DNA from: Dyadobacter bucti
Lineage (GTDB): Bacteria; Bacteroidota; Bacteroidia; Cytophagales; Spirosomataceae
DNA length: 64,000 nucleotides
Reading direction: 5' to 3'
NCBI RefSeq assembly: GCF_005869225.1
Contig: NZ_SWFP01000013.1
Coordinates: 92,732-156,731, forward strand
The first letter of the stretch is position 1; each line of letters begins with the position of its first letter. The notes under the pieces were generated by a model. It saw only the letters and a list, made by a program, of their open reading frames with translations. It did no database searches and was not told the origin of the DNA. Below, piece after piece: positions 26,407 through 35,071 of this stretch. Both the position numbers and the translations under genes were made by a program.

Positions 26407-27117
26407 TTACATTTTGGAAACCGTAAAAAGCAGGATAGTAGCCCACATGTGCTGCTCGTCAAGTTTTGATCGCAGGAATTTCAGGGAGTTATGAATTTGT
26501 TTTTTGACCGTTTTGTCGGAGATATTCAGTCTTGCTGCAATTTCGGCGTAGGAAAGGTGTTCCTTGCGGCTCAGGAGAAATACCTCGCGCATGCGTTCGG
26601 GCAGGCGCTGGATGTGGGCTTCGAGGAATGCCTCCATTTCGGAAGCGATCAGATCCACTTCCGGGGATTGATCATAATCCCGGAAGAATTCGAGAAAGGA
26701 GCTTTTATGTCTTTCCAGCGACATACTGAGGCTGATGCACCGGAGGGATTTATAGCGGGCTATGGAAAAGATGTAAGCCTTCAATGACTGAATGTTCAAC
26801 AATTCTCCCCGTTTTTGCCATAAAGCGATGAATGTTTCCTGTACAACGTCGCTCGCCTCGTCCTGATCTTTTAATACTTTTACTACATATAAAAAGAGTG
26901 ATTCCCAATATCTGTCGTACAGCTCCGTCAGGGCCAGCTCGTTTCCTTCATTGATCATGCTGAGCAGGAGGGAATCAGGGGTGCCAGTAAGCTGCTTTTT
27001 GTTATTCAGGGAATTTATCACGACAAAACAAATAGTGGAGCGGTTCACGCAGACTTTATCCGTCTCCCAAAAAACAGAATAAACGATTGCCCTGCAAGTT
27101 ATTGCAAAAATTTTCAA
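26407..27117 (-). CDS. ECF RNA polymerase sigma-70 factor
   Basis: Up to 236 aa. Sigma region 2 (LALTELYDRYWESLFLYVVKVLKDQDEASDVVQETFIALWQKRG) and region 4 (LPERMREVFLLSRKEHLSYAEIAARLNISDKTVKKQIHNSLKFLRSK) are complete. The first about 32 residues (MKIFAITCRAIVYSVFWETD) are not sigma-like. A GTG at 27021 giving VINSLNNKKQLTG is a more likely start and would place the inverted repeat at 27122-27144 upstream of the gene. It activates the SusCD locus when freed from FecR. Confidence 0.92.
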   Translation of the reverse strand: MKIFAITCRAIVYSVFWETDKVCVNRSTICFVVINSLNNKKQLTGTPDSLLLSMINEGNELALTELYDRYWESLFLYVVKVLKDQDEASDVVQETFIALWQKRGELLNIQSLKAYIFSIARYKSLRCISLSMSLERHKSSFLEFFRDYDQSPEVDLIASEMEAFLEAHIQRLPERMREVFLLSRKEHLSYAEIAARLNISDKTVKKQIHNSLKFLRSKLDEQHMWATILLFTVSKM

Positions 27118-27121
27118 TAAG

Positions 27122-27144
27122 AAGATTAACGTATTGTTAATCTT
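27122..27144. promoter_or_regulatory. Inverted repeat between ECF sigma and ADP-ribosylglycohydrolase genes
   Basis: A 9-bp perfect inverted repeat (AAGATTAAC and GTTAATCTT, 5-nt loop) lies between divergent genes. It is AT-rich and palindromic like an operator; on the plus strand a short T-run follows. An operator for the divergent pair or a weak terminator are both possible. Confidence 0.35.
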
Positions 27145-27277
27145 TTTCCATTTTCACCTACTACCAGCTCATTCTTTTCTGCACTTGTAAAGGTAGGGTA
27201 CGGTGTGCGGATGCAGACCAGCCCTCTATTTTGGTGTGAGTTCAATATTTCAATTTCTAAACCTTTTTGTATTTCAA

Positions 27278-28852
27278 ATGACCGTTCTTCCCGGAAGCCG
27301 ACGCTACTTGTACGTACCGGCAATGATCCTGATGCTTACTGTAAGCAATCTTTTCCCCAACAAATCCCTGGCGCAGAAAAGCGAAAAACTTTCCGAAAAC
27401 GAGCGGGGGCTCAGTATTTCAAAACAAGCACTGTTAGACAAAATCAAAGGCGGATGGGCAGGGCAGACCATAGGGGTTACATTCGGCTGGCCGACGGAAT
27501 TTGTGTATATGGGTACTTTTATCCAGGATTACCAGAAGATCAAATGGCATGACGACTATGTCAGCGAGGCCATGCGGGTTTTTCCCGGCCTGTTCGATGA
27601 TATTTACATGGACCTTACCTTTGTCAATACCTTCGAACGTCTCGGGCTGAATGCCCCAGCGGATTCCTTTGCCAATGATTATGCGCATCGGGGGTACGAA
27701 TTATGGCATGCCAATCAGGCTGGTCGCTATAACGTACTTCAGGGCATGCGTGCGCCGGAGTCGGGGCACTGGCTCAATAATCCGCATGCAGATGATATCG
27801 ATTTTCAGATCGAGGCCGATTTTGCAGGGTTAATGAGCCCGGCCATGCCGAATGCAGCGTCTGACATTTGCGACCGCATCGGGCATATTATGAATTATGG
27901 CGATGGCTGGTACGGAGGTGTTTTTGTGGCCAATATGTATGCGCAGGCCTTTAAAAACGATGATGTGAAAGTGGTGGTAACGGAAGCATTGAAGGCAATC
28001 CCGCCTCAGAGCAAATTTTACCAGTGTATTGCTGATGTCGTAAAATGGCATCGGAAGTACCCGGACGACTGGAAAAAGACCTGGTTTGAAATCCAGGTAA
28101 AATGGGCAGAAGAAGTGGGCTGTCCCGACGGGGTATTTCATCCGCTGGACATTGATGCCAAATTGAATGCGGCGTATGTAGTGCTCGGGCTGTTGTACGG
28201 CAATGGCGATTTTACCAAAACAATGGAGCTCAGCACCCGGGCCGGGCAGGATTCGGATTGCAACCCTTCTACCGCCGGCGGGGTACTTGGCACCATGATC
28301 GGTTACAGCAAAATTCCTGACTACTGGCTTAATCCGATCAAAAAGGCGGAAAATAATCATTTCAGCTTCACGGATCTTTCACTGAACAAGGTATATGAAC
28401 TGAGCTTTAAGCATGCTTTGCAGAATATAAAGGCCAACGGCGGCCTGGTGGACGGCGAGCAGGTAAGCATTCCGAAGCAGGCAGTGCAGGCTGTTCGTTT
28501 TGAAGAAAGCTTTGCCGGGCATTATCCCAAATCGAAAGTGCCTGTCAATCAGGTCAGCGGGGAGAAAATTGTGCTGCATGTCGACGGGATCGGGTTCGTA
28601 ATCCGCGGGCACGTCAGGAGAAAGGGGCCGCGTATACCTGATACCGTGATACGTGCAGCACTCTATGTGGACGATGTGAAGGTGGAAGAAGCAAATTTCC
28701 CCACACTCGCCACGCAGCGGCGTACAGAATTATTCTGGAGGTATAACCTCACAAAAGGCCGACATAAGGTGGAAGTAAGGGTGATTGATCCGCATCCTGA
28801 CTATGAAATAGTGGTAACGGAAAGTCTGGAATATGGCGTGAAGCCGCAGTAG
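27278..28852 (+). CDS. ADP-ribosylglycohydrolase-family protein, exported
   Basis: About 524 aa from ATG 27278, chosen over 27203 because it gives a signal peptide (RRYLYVPAMILMLTVSNLFPNKSLAQ). Family motifs for the dimetal site are present in variant form: DDIYMDLTFVNTF in place of the usual DDTxMTL, and GQDSDCNPSTAGGVLGTMIG in place of GGDTDTxAA. The C-terminal part (about 415-524) is strand-rich and may be a separate beta domain. Such exported members occur in carbohydrate-use loci of Bacteroidota, where the substrate is probably a glycoside rather than ADP-ribosyl-protein; this is inference. It is divergent from the sigma gene and followed by Gfo/Idh and SDR genes. Confidence 0.82.
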   Translation: MTVLPGSRRYLYVPAMILMLTVSNLFPNKSLAQKSEKLSENERGLSISKQALLDKIKGGWAGQTIGVTFGWPTEFVYMGTFIQDYQKIKWHDDYVSEAMRVFPGLFDDIYMDLTFVNTFERLGLNAPADSFANDYAHRGYELWHANQAGRYNVLQGMRAPESGHWLNNPHADDIDFQIEADFAGLMSPAMPNAASDICDRIGHIMNYGDGWYGGVFVANMYAQAFKNDDVKVVVTEALKAIPPQSKFYQCIADVVKWHRKYPDDWKKTWFEIQVKWAEEVGCPDGVFHPLDIDAKLNAAYVVLGLLYGNGDFTKTMELSTRAGQDSDCNPSTAGGVLGTMIGYSKIPDYWLNPIKKAENNHFSFTDLSLNKVYELSFKHALQNIKANGGLVDGEQVSIPKQAVQAVRFEESFAGHYPKSKVPVNQVSGEKIVLHVDGIGFVIRGHVRRKGPRIPDTVIRAALYVDDVKVEEANFPTLATQRRTELFWRYNLTKGRHKVEVRVIDPHPDYEIVVTESLEYGVKPQ

Positions 28853-28889
28853 AACATGGTATAAAACAAAACGCATATTGATAGAAAAC

Positions 28890-29864
28890 ATGGAAAGAAG
28901 GGATTTTGTAAAAACATCGGCGTTGATCGCTACGGGTATGTTGGCCTCGGGCTGGGCGGTGGCAAGAGATCATCAGGCGGAAGAAGGAAAGCGGGTAGGT
29001 ATTATCGGTTTGGATACCAGTCACAGTGAAGTTTTCACGCGGCTGATCAATGGAAACCGTGCCGCCAGCAAGGGTTTCAAAGTGGTGGCTGCTTATACAG
29101 AAGGCAGCAGGGATATTCCTTCCGCTCTGGAAATGAAGCCCGGCATCATCAAAGCTGTAAAAGAAATGGACGTGGAGATCGTCGGATCCATAACCGAATT
29201 ACTGCAGAAGGTTGACGTAGTGCTGCTGGAAAGCAACGACGGGCGGATTCACCTGGAACAGGCCGTTCCGGTGCTCAAAGCCGGGAAGAGGATTTTTATA
29301 GATAAACCGCTGGCAGCAAATCTGGGAGAGGCCCGGGAAATTTTTAAAATGGCTGCGGAGTTCAATACTCCTGTATTCTCGTCATCGGCCCTGCGGTTTG
29401 AAAAAAACGTTCAGCGGGTTGTTCAGGGAGCAATAGGGGAGGTAACCGGCGCAGATGTGTATGCTCCTGCGGAAATTGAACCGCACCATCTGGACCTGGC
29501 CTGGTATGCGATACATGGGGTTGAAATGCTTTTCACTGTGATGGGGCCGGGATGTAAATCGGTTTCGAGAGTGCACTGCGATGGCACGGACCTGGTCACA
29601 GGGGTTTGGGAAAATGGTTCTATCGGCACGGTGAGGGCGATCAGAAAGGGGACCGCCGGTATCGCAGGTACTGCATTTGGCACCAGGGGTATTGCCCAGC
29701 TTGGGCCGTTTGAGACGTATGAGCCGCTGGTTGAACAGATCGTTTCCTTTTTTGAAAGCGGAAAGCCTCCTGTAACCGCAGACGAAACGCTGGAAATATT
29801 CAGGTTCATGGATGCTGCCGACCGGAGCAGAAAGAAGAATGGCAAGGCAATACATCTCAGCTGA
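28890..29864 (+). CDS. Gfo/Idh/MocA-family oxidoreductase with RR signal
   Basis: About 325 aa from ATG 28890 (MERRDFVKTSALIATGMLASG), a twin-arginine-type leader preceding a Rossmann fold (VGIIGLDTSHSEVFTRLI; the dinucleotide loop is GLDTSHS rather than GxGxxG). FIDKPLAANLGEA is the family's EKP-type motif, and HHLDLAWYAIHGVEMLF lies in the C-terminal domain. It probably acts on a sugar or cyclitol, but the atypical nucleotide loop is worth noting. It lies 37 nt after the ADP-ribosylglycohydrolase-family gene and is probably co-transcribed. Confidence 0.83.
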   Translation: MERRDFVKTSALIATGMLASGWAVARDHQAEEGKRVGIIGLDTSHSEVFTRLINGNRAASKGFKVVAAYTEGSRDIPSALEMKPGIIKAVKEMDVEIVGSITELLQKVDVVLLESNDGRIHLEQAVPVLKAGKRIFIDKPLAANLGEAREIFKMAAEFNTPVFSSSALRFEKNVQRVVQGAIGEVTGADVYAPAEIEPHHLDLAWYAIHGVEMLFTVMGPGCKSVSRVHCDGTDLVTGVWENGSIGTVRAIRKGTAGIAGTAFGTRGIAQLGPFETYEPLVEQIVSFFESGKPPVTADETLEIFRFMDAADRSRKKNGKAIHLS

Positions 29865-29947
29865 CCGGCAGCTGCCGTGATGCATTTTCGGTTTCCGGGC
29901 TTTACTGGCACGGAATTGATGGGTTGTCAGGTAAAAAAACTTGGAAA

Positions 29948-30712
29948 ATGCTTACTGAAAAATTCAAATTATCGGGTAAAACCGCTCTGGTAACCGGTTC
30001 AAGCCAGGGAATCGGAAAAGGGATCGCATTGGCGCTTGCAGCCAGCGGCGCCGATGTGATCCTGCACTGCCGGAAAAACAGCGACGAGGCCGAGCAGGTG
30101 GCAGAAGAAATACGAAGTCTCGGTGTGGATTCTTTTGTCATCGAATCGGACTTGTCTTCAGTGGATTCCGCCGCCGGGATCTACCGACAAGTCCATGAAA
30201 AAGGAAAGCGGCTGGACATACTGGTGATCAATGCATCCGTGCAGATTCCGAGATTATGGAGAGAAGTTACCAGCCAGGACTTTGATATTCAGGTGAATAC
30301 CAATTTCAGATCCACGTTGCAGCTGATGCAGGTTTTTGCTCCTGACATGATCGCCGGCGGGTGGGGGAGGATCATTACGATAGGCAGCGTGCAGCAAACC
30401 AAACCGCATCCTGCCATGATCATTTATGCCGCCACGAAATCGGCTGTGCTGAACATGGTCCGTAATGTAGCGATGCAGCTCGCAGACAAAGGGATTACTG
30501 TTAATAATATCGCCCCGGGCGTGATCGGAACGGCACGTATTGAGCAGGATTTGCCGGAATCGGATGAACGCATTACAAAACGGCTGGAAACACCCTCCGG
30601 CAATATCGGATCTCCCGACGACTGCGCCGCCATGGCCGTGCTCCTCTGCTCAGACGCAGGGCGGTTCATCACCGGACAGAATATCAACATTGACGGGGGA
30701 ATGAGTTTGTGA
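29948..30712 (+). CDS. SDR-family oxidoreductase
   Basis: About 254 aa from ATG 29948 (MLTEKFKLSGKTALVTGSSQG). It is a classical short-chain dehydrogenase: cofactor loop TGSSQGIGKG, NASV in place of NNAG, the active site with Ser (GSVQQTKPH) and YAATK, and a C-terminal GRFITGQNINIDGGMSL typical of the FabG-like group. It is NAD(P)-dependent with a cytoplasmic location. It ends a three-gene set with the exported hydrolase and the Gfo/Idh protein, so a sugar or polyol substrate is likely. Gap to the previous gene: 83 nt. Confidence 0.92.
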   Translation: MLTEKFKLSGKTALVTGSSQGIGKGIALALAASGADVILHCRKNSDEAEQVAEEIRSLGVDSFVIESDLSSVDSAAGIYRQVHEKGKRLDILVINASVQIPRLWREVTSQDFDIQVNTNFRSTLQLMQVFAPDMIAGGWGRIITIGSVQQTKPHPAMIIYAATKSAVLNMVRNVAMQLADKGITVNNIAPGVIGTARIEQDLPESDERITKRLETPSGNIGSPDDCAAMAVLLCSDAGRFITGQNINIDGGMSL

Positions 30713-30949
30713 TGCGCTCCTGATACACGCGCCTCAATTAGCGTGCATCCGCAGTATGTGCTGATCGGTGCGGATAAAAAAATCCTGAGGAAAATAAAAA
30801 AACGAGCAATGAAATTCTGAGGATTATAATTTGACGATATTGTTAAAAAATAGCATTATGGCATGATATTGTTATTGTTTTCTTGATCGAAGCGATAGAA
30901 TTACATAGCGGTTCTCATATCATAGCGGTTAACTTTTATTCAATATCTT
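30713..30949. other. Intergenic stretch with short direct repeats
   Basis: 237 nt without a gene. CATAGCGGTT occurs twice (30904-30913 and 30921-30930, 17 bp apart), just upstream of the zinc-ribbon gene, and CTGAGGA occurs twice around 30783-30825. They may be activator sites for the downstream gene; nothing else is recognised. Confidence 0.3.
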
Positions 30950-31414
30950 ATGGCGACAAGAGTACAATGTCCGAAATGCAGATCAGTTGAAATTGAGGCA
31001 AGAGGGAGGGGATTTAACCCTGGCAAGGCAGCCGAGGGGGCCATTGTTAAGGATGAAATTGGTCTGCCGCCGCTATTTTATGGTACAAGGGATATTGATG
31101 TATATTGCCTGAATTGTGGCCACAAATGGAATCCGATCGTTCTGGAAGAGGAAAGGGGCAGGGCTAAGGCTAACACTTTGAGCACAAGCAGCCACAAATG
31201 GAAGTCTGAGTTTTATAAGGCTTACAATTCAGGGAATATGGAGTCTGCGCTGGCTCTCCTGGAAATTTACCGGAGTTCGATGCTCAAACAGAAAGGCCTT
31301 GACGGCACCTATTTTCATCTGAAATCAGAAGACGGGTGGAGAAAAATAATAATCGTCAGTATCAGCATTCTGGCAGTGATTATTTTCTTTGTCGTAGGCT
31401 CACTGCTGCTTTAA
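30950..31414 (+). CDS. Zinc-ribbon protein with C-terminal membrane anchor
   Basis: 154 aa. Cys pairs VQCPKCRS (Cys8, Cys11) and YCLNCGHKW form a zinc ribbon at the N-terminus. A helical middle region follows (about 80-125; YKAYNSGNMESALALLEIYRSSML), then one hydrophobic helix at the C-terminus (IIIVSISILAVIIFFVVGSLLL), so the protein is probably tail-anchored with its ribbon in the cytoplasm. I do not recognise a family. It is transcribed alone. Confidence 0.7.
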   Translation: MATRVQCPKCRSVEIEARGRGFNPGKAAEGAIVKDEIGLPPLFYGTRDIDVYCLNCGHKWNPIVLEEERGRAKANTLSTSSHKWKSEFYKAYNSGNMESALALLEIYRSSMLKQKGLDGTYFHLKSEDGWRKIIIVSISILAVIIFFVVGSLLL

Positions 31415-31515
31415 AACTTCCCTGGAAGTGGTTTCTGGCAAACGTTTTACAGTATAATCTGAAAGCCAACTGAATATGTTACTGCTTTAATCAGGCGTTG
31501 TGCCAGCATTATAGA

Positions 31516-31562
31516 CTTTTTGTCTACAATACTTGACAAAAAGAAATGTTTACATATCTTTG
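31516..31562 (+). promoter_or_regulatory. Promoter with overlapping operator for the membrane protein/XRE pair
   Basis: A 9-bp perfect inverted repeat CTTTTTGTC (31516-31524) and GACAAAAAG (31535-31543), 10 nt apart, overlaps TTG at 31533-31535. 19 nt downstream is TATCTTTG (31555-31562), a perfect -7 element. Together they form a complete Bacteroidota promoter with an operator over the -33 box, consistent with autoregulation by the XRE protein encoded second in the operon. Confidence 0.7.
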
Positions 31563-31575
31563 TATTGATAAAACA

Positions 31576-31980
31576 ATGAGAGATATGGAACAATCTAAAA
31601 AAACCGCGAACCTGCAATCTGTTGTCTTTGCTCTGATCTACGGAGCTACCTATCTGCCTGCGACATTGTTGTTGAAACATCGCACATTCAGCCTGCCTGT
31701 TTCTGTAATAATCGCCATGGTACCGATTATTACCTTCGCCATCTTCATTTTTAAATTAATCAAAGCCTTTTCGGTGATGGACGAAGTGCAGCAACGGGTG
31801 CAACTGGAAGCCGTTGTGATCGGCTTTTCATTGACAGCGATGTTGATCATGTTTTTGTTTTTGCTGAGCCTGTGTAATATATCGAACCCTGCCTGGTTTG
31901 GCTATGCGCATCTGGTAGGGTATTGCTGGCTCTTTTATTTTATTGGTTGGTTTGTTTCGAGAAAAAAATATGGGGCATGA
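31576..31980 (+). CDS. Four-helix membrane protein paired with XRE regulator
   Basis: About 134 aa (31576) or 131 aa (31585), both after the promoter; the longer start at 31546 lies inside the promoter and is rejected. Four hydrophobic segments (QSVVFALIYGATYLPATLLL, FSLPVSVIIAMVPIITFAIFIF, LEAVVIGFSLTAMLIMFLFLL, AHLVGYCWLFYFIGWF) are followed by a basic end SRKKYGA. The gene overlaps the XRE regulator by 4 nt (ATGA). Pairs of a small membrane protein and a 70-aa XRE regulator are common in bacteria, but the function of the membrane part is usually unknown. Confidence 0.75.
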   Translation: MRDMEQSKKTANLQSVVFALIYGATYLPATLLLKHRTFSLPVSVIIAMVPIITFAIFIFKLIKAFSVMDEVQQRVQLEAVVIGFSLTAMLIMFLFLLSLCNISNPAWFGYAHLVGYCWLFYFIGWFVSRKKYGA

Positions 31981-32192
31981 AAAACACTATAAAGGTTGAA
32001 CGCGCAAAAAAAAACTGGACGCAGGCAGACCTTGCAAAAAACATTGGGATATCAAGACAGGGGTTAAATTCTATTGAAACGGGGAAATTTATCCCATCCA
32101 CATTACTTGCTTTACGGATGGCGAAAGTTTTCAATACAACAGTCGAGGTTTTATTTCAACTGGATGATGAAGAGGAGTTATCAAATGATTAG
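31977..32192 (+). CDS. Small XRE-family transcriptional regulator
   Basis: 71 aa from ATG 31977, which overlaps the upstream stop (ATGA). It is almost entirely one Cro/CI-type helix-turn-helix (about 5-60; VERAKKNWTQADLAKNIGISRQGLNSIETGKFIPS) with an acidic tail (LDDEEELSND). It belongs to the YozG/PBSX-like short regulators. It probably binds the dyad at 31516-31543 and regulates its own operon. Confidence 0.88.
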   Translation: MKNTIKVERAKKNWTQADLAKNIGISRQGLNSIETGKFIPSTLLALRMAKVFNTTVEVLFQLDDEEELSND

Positions 32193-32408
32193 CAGGAGGT
32201 TTAATGTTCTTTATGCAACTCCTTGAAAACAAGCCCTTTCGAATAAGCTCGTTGCATGCGCTACTATTTTTTCATAACAAGATGAGGCTGTAAAAGCGGC
32301 GGAGGAAGGCAGGAACCAGAGCAACGATCCTCAGCGGAAAACCGGATTTGAATCTCTGACCTCGGACCTGAAAGCCGGTAAAAAGGTTTTTTGATTAAAA
32401 ATGGGTCA
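32193..32408. other. Intergenic stretch with a possible gene remnant
   Basis: 216 nt. A plus-strand reading frame at 32281-32394 (DEAVKAAEEGRNQSNDPQRK...) is open and protein-like but has no start codon and an in-frame stop just upstream. It looks like the C-terminal end of a decayed gene, although chance cannot be excluded at this length. Confidence 0.25.
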
Positions 32409-34829
32409 TTATTCCGAACGAAGTGCCTTCACAGGATTTGCCAGGGCGGCTTTCACCGCCTGGTAGCTTACAGTCAGAAAAGTGAGCGTGAGGGCTGCCA
32501 ATCCTGATGCGCCGAATATCCACCAGGGGATTGTGGTATGATATGGATATTTGGCGAGCATTTGACTTAGAAAATAGTAGCTTACCGGGATTGCAATGAA
32601 AATAGCGAGCAATGTCAGGTATACAAACTCCTTTGCGATGAGTTGCCAGACGCTCGCTATGGAGGCACCTAATACTTTGCGTATACCAATTTCACCCCGT
32701 CTTTGTTCGGCAGTAAAAGCGGCAAGGCCGAATAGTCCGAGGCATGATATAAATATAGCGACTGCGGCGAAAAGAAAGGTCAGGCTGCCGATTCTGTTTT
32801 CAGTGTTAAATTTTGCTCCATACTGTTCTTCGGCAAATATAAAATCAAACAAAGTCCCCGGTAAATGTTTGTCAAACAAGGTACTAACCGTTGTCAGTGC
32901 ATCACGCATCTTAGCATTTTTATCTAGCTTGATATACAGATAATTAGGAGCATAGGTCATAAAATAAATGCTCTGTTTCACCGGTTCGTAAGGCGACTGC
33001 ATGATCATATCCTGTACTACGCCTACGATGTGGTATTCCGAGTCATTAAAAGTGCCGTCCTTCCACCTGACTTTTTTACCGACCGGATTAACAAGGCCCA
33101 TATACTTTGCAGCTGATTGGTTGATGATGATCGCGGAAGAATCAGCAATGGATTCTTCTGAAAAATCCCTTCCCTGGGTGATCTTCCAGCCAATGGTTTT
33201 TCCATAGCTGTGTGATGCAGCAATCACGGCAAACTCGTCCTGATCGTCCGCAGATTTACCTTCCCAGTCGAAACCCCTAGCATTGGAGAGCAGGTCGGTT
33301 ACTGGACCGGAGGACTGCGCAACGGATGTCACTACGCCGGACTGAAGCAATTCATTCTTCAAAGCGTCCAGACCTTTACTCCCCGGCGGGATTTTTACAT
33401 TCAGCAGGTCGGTCTTATTGTAGCCGGCGTTTCTGTTTTTCCCAAACTGAATTTGCCGGAATACGCCCACAGTGCCAATGATGAGAGAAACTGAGATCGC
33501 GAATTGTAAAACGACCAGTGTTTTTCGGGGAGCGGATGAAAGCCTGCCGGCATGCCCGGACCCTGATTTTAAAATATGGACCGGCTTAAAAGAGGATAAA
33601 TATAATGCGGGATAGCCGCCTGCGATGATGCTGACCAGTACACAGAATAAGATCCCAACCGGTATAAAATAAGGATTGGATGCAAAACCATTCATAAGGA
33701 AGAGCTCAATTTTCTTCTCAGTGATGGCGTTGAACAGAGGCAATGCGAGGTCAACAAGCAACAATGCGGCCAAAAATGAAAATGCTACAACAAGAAAGGA
33801 TTCGGAAATGAATTGAAATACAAGCTGGGCACGCATCGATCCGACCGCCTTTCGAACGCCAACCTCCCGCGCACGCTGCCCGGAGCGGGCTGTGGTCAGA
33901 TTTACGAAATTGATGCAGGCCAGCATCAGAATGAAGATTGCGATCGCTGTGAATAATTTCAGATAGTAAATTTGCCCTCCCGTATTAATCCCGTTTTCCC
34001 AGGATGCATACAAATGCCACTTGCTCATAGGATGCAGATAAATTACCGGTGATAGACCTGCGGGCTTGCTGCCAGCTTTCAAATGCTTGCTCAAAACATC
34101 CTTTATTTTTCGCGAAGCCGCTTCAACAGACCTGTTTTTCCTGGTTTGGACAAGTATTTCAAAGGTCGTTACATTCCAGTTGTCTCTCATTTCATTGACC
34201 CACTGTCTTCTTTTAGCAGAGGTAAAAAGTTTCCAGGGTGCTACAAACGAAAGATCATGATAGTCAGAGTTTCCCGGGAAATCCCTGTACACGCCGGCCA
34301 CGAGTCCATCCAGTTCATTATCGATCTTCAGAATACGTCCAATCGGTTTGTTATTGCCAAAAATAGAGACCGCAGCAGATTCGGATAAGAGTATGTGTGA
34401 TGGGTCTGTTAATGCGGTGATGCTCCCGCTGACCATCTGAAGTGCCAGGATTTTGGCGCCGTCGGGTTCCATGAAGCGGCCCTTTTTCCTGAATTTGTTT
34501 TCTCCTGAAACCAGGTTGTAATCCTCTGTATCCCAGGATATCGCTACATTCTCAAAATCGGCCGGGAAGTTTTCCCGCAGCTCAGCGGCCAAAGGGAAAG
34601 GCATATTCGGAGAAGTTACTGTATTTCCATTTTGAACGGTATGGGACATAACACGTCCCACATGCTGGTAATTTTCGCTGCTTTTATTGTAGTTCCATTC
34701 GTCCGAGACCCACATAAAGATCAGCATTGCCATCGCCATTCCCAGGGCCAGCCCGGATACGTTGATCAGCGAGTAACCCTTATTTTTCTGAAAACCTCTG
34801 AAAGCGATTTTAAAATAGTTTCTGATCAT
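32409..34829 (-). CDS. MacB/FtsX-type ABC transporter permease (1)
   Basis: 806 aa with the layout of the large Bacteroidota FtsX permeases: start MIRNYFKIAFRGFQKNKGYSL, TM1 (ALGMAMAMLIFMWV), a periplasmic MacB_PCD domain (about 50-290), three TM segments with the ARSGQRAREVGVRKAVGSMRAQL signature, a second periplasmic domain and a final three TMs with RRGEIGIRKVLGASIASVW. There is no ATPase gene next to it. Possible roles are export of lipids, peptides or toxic compounds, or envelope stress; the substrate is unknown. It is a paralogue of the permease at 38480-40888. Confidence 0.92.
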   Translation of the reverse strand: MIRNYFKIAFRGFQKNKGYSLINVSGLALGMAMAMLIFMWVSDEWNYNKSSENYQHVGRVMSHTVQNGNTVTSPNMPFPLAAELRENFPADFENVAISWDTEDYNLVSGENKFRKKGRFMEPDGAKILALQMVSGSITALTDPSHILLSESAAVSIFGNNKPIGRILKIDNELDGLVAGVYRDFPGNSDYHDLSFVAPWKLFTSAKRRQWVNEMRDNWNVTTFEILVQTRKNRSVEAASRKIKDVLSKHLKAGSKPAGLSPVIYLHPMSKWHLYASWENGINTGGQIYYLKLFTAIAIFILMLACINFVNLTTARSGQRAREVGVRKAVGSMRAQLVFQFISESFLVVAFSFLAALLLVDLALPLFNAITEKKIELFLMNGFASNPYFIPVGILFCVLVSIIAGGYPALYLSSFKPVHILKSGSGHAGRLSSAPRKTLVVLQFAISVSLIIGTVGVFRQIQFGKNRNAGYNKTDLLNVKIPPGSKGLDALKNELLQSGVVTSVAQSSGPVTDLLSNARGFDWEGKSADDQDEFAVIAASHSYGKTIGWKITQGRDFSEESIADSSAIIINQSAAKYMGLVNPVGKKVRWKDGTFNDSEYHIVGVVQDMIMQSPYEPVKQSIYFMTYAPNYLYIKLDKNAKMRDALTTVSTLFDKHLPGTLFDFIFAEEQYGAKFNTENRIGSLTFLFAAVAIFISCLGLFGLAAFTAEQRRGEIGIRKVLGASIASVWQLIAKEFVYLTLLAIFIAIPVSYYFLSQMLAKYPYHTTIPWWIFGASGLAALTLTFLTVSYQAVKAALANPVKALRSE

Positions 34830-34948
34830 ACCAGGTCCGGGAGGAATTGTTTAGATACGTTACTGCGAATGGATATCACGGTTATTTGCCAGAAAAATAT
34901 GGTGCCATGCAGAGAATGGACAGAAAGGCTGATTTTTCCTGCAACTGA

Positions 34949-34985
34949 TGTTCACTTTCGAACGCGCAGTTCATATTTTCGGACA
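34949..34985. promoter_or_regulatory. GTTC/GAAC dyads upstream of FtsX permease 1
   Basis: TGTTCACTTTCGAAC (34949-34963), a 5-nt spacer, then GTTCATATTTTCGGACA (34969-34985): two inverted GAAC/GTTC-ended modules with TGT/ACA outer ends. The word pattern TGTnC...CGAAC reappears upstream of the second permease (38359-38394). The site lies 120-156 nt upstream of this permease and 87-123 nt upstream of the divergent lipoprotein gene at 35072. Confidence 0.4.
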
Positions 34986-35071
34986 AGCGATTTTCCATAT
35001 TCAGATAACGCGAGAAAACTAATTGATTAGTTTTCGCTTGCTTTTTTGCTTTCATAATAAAAAGAAATGTT

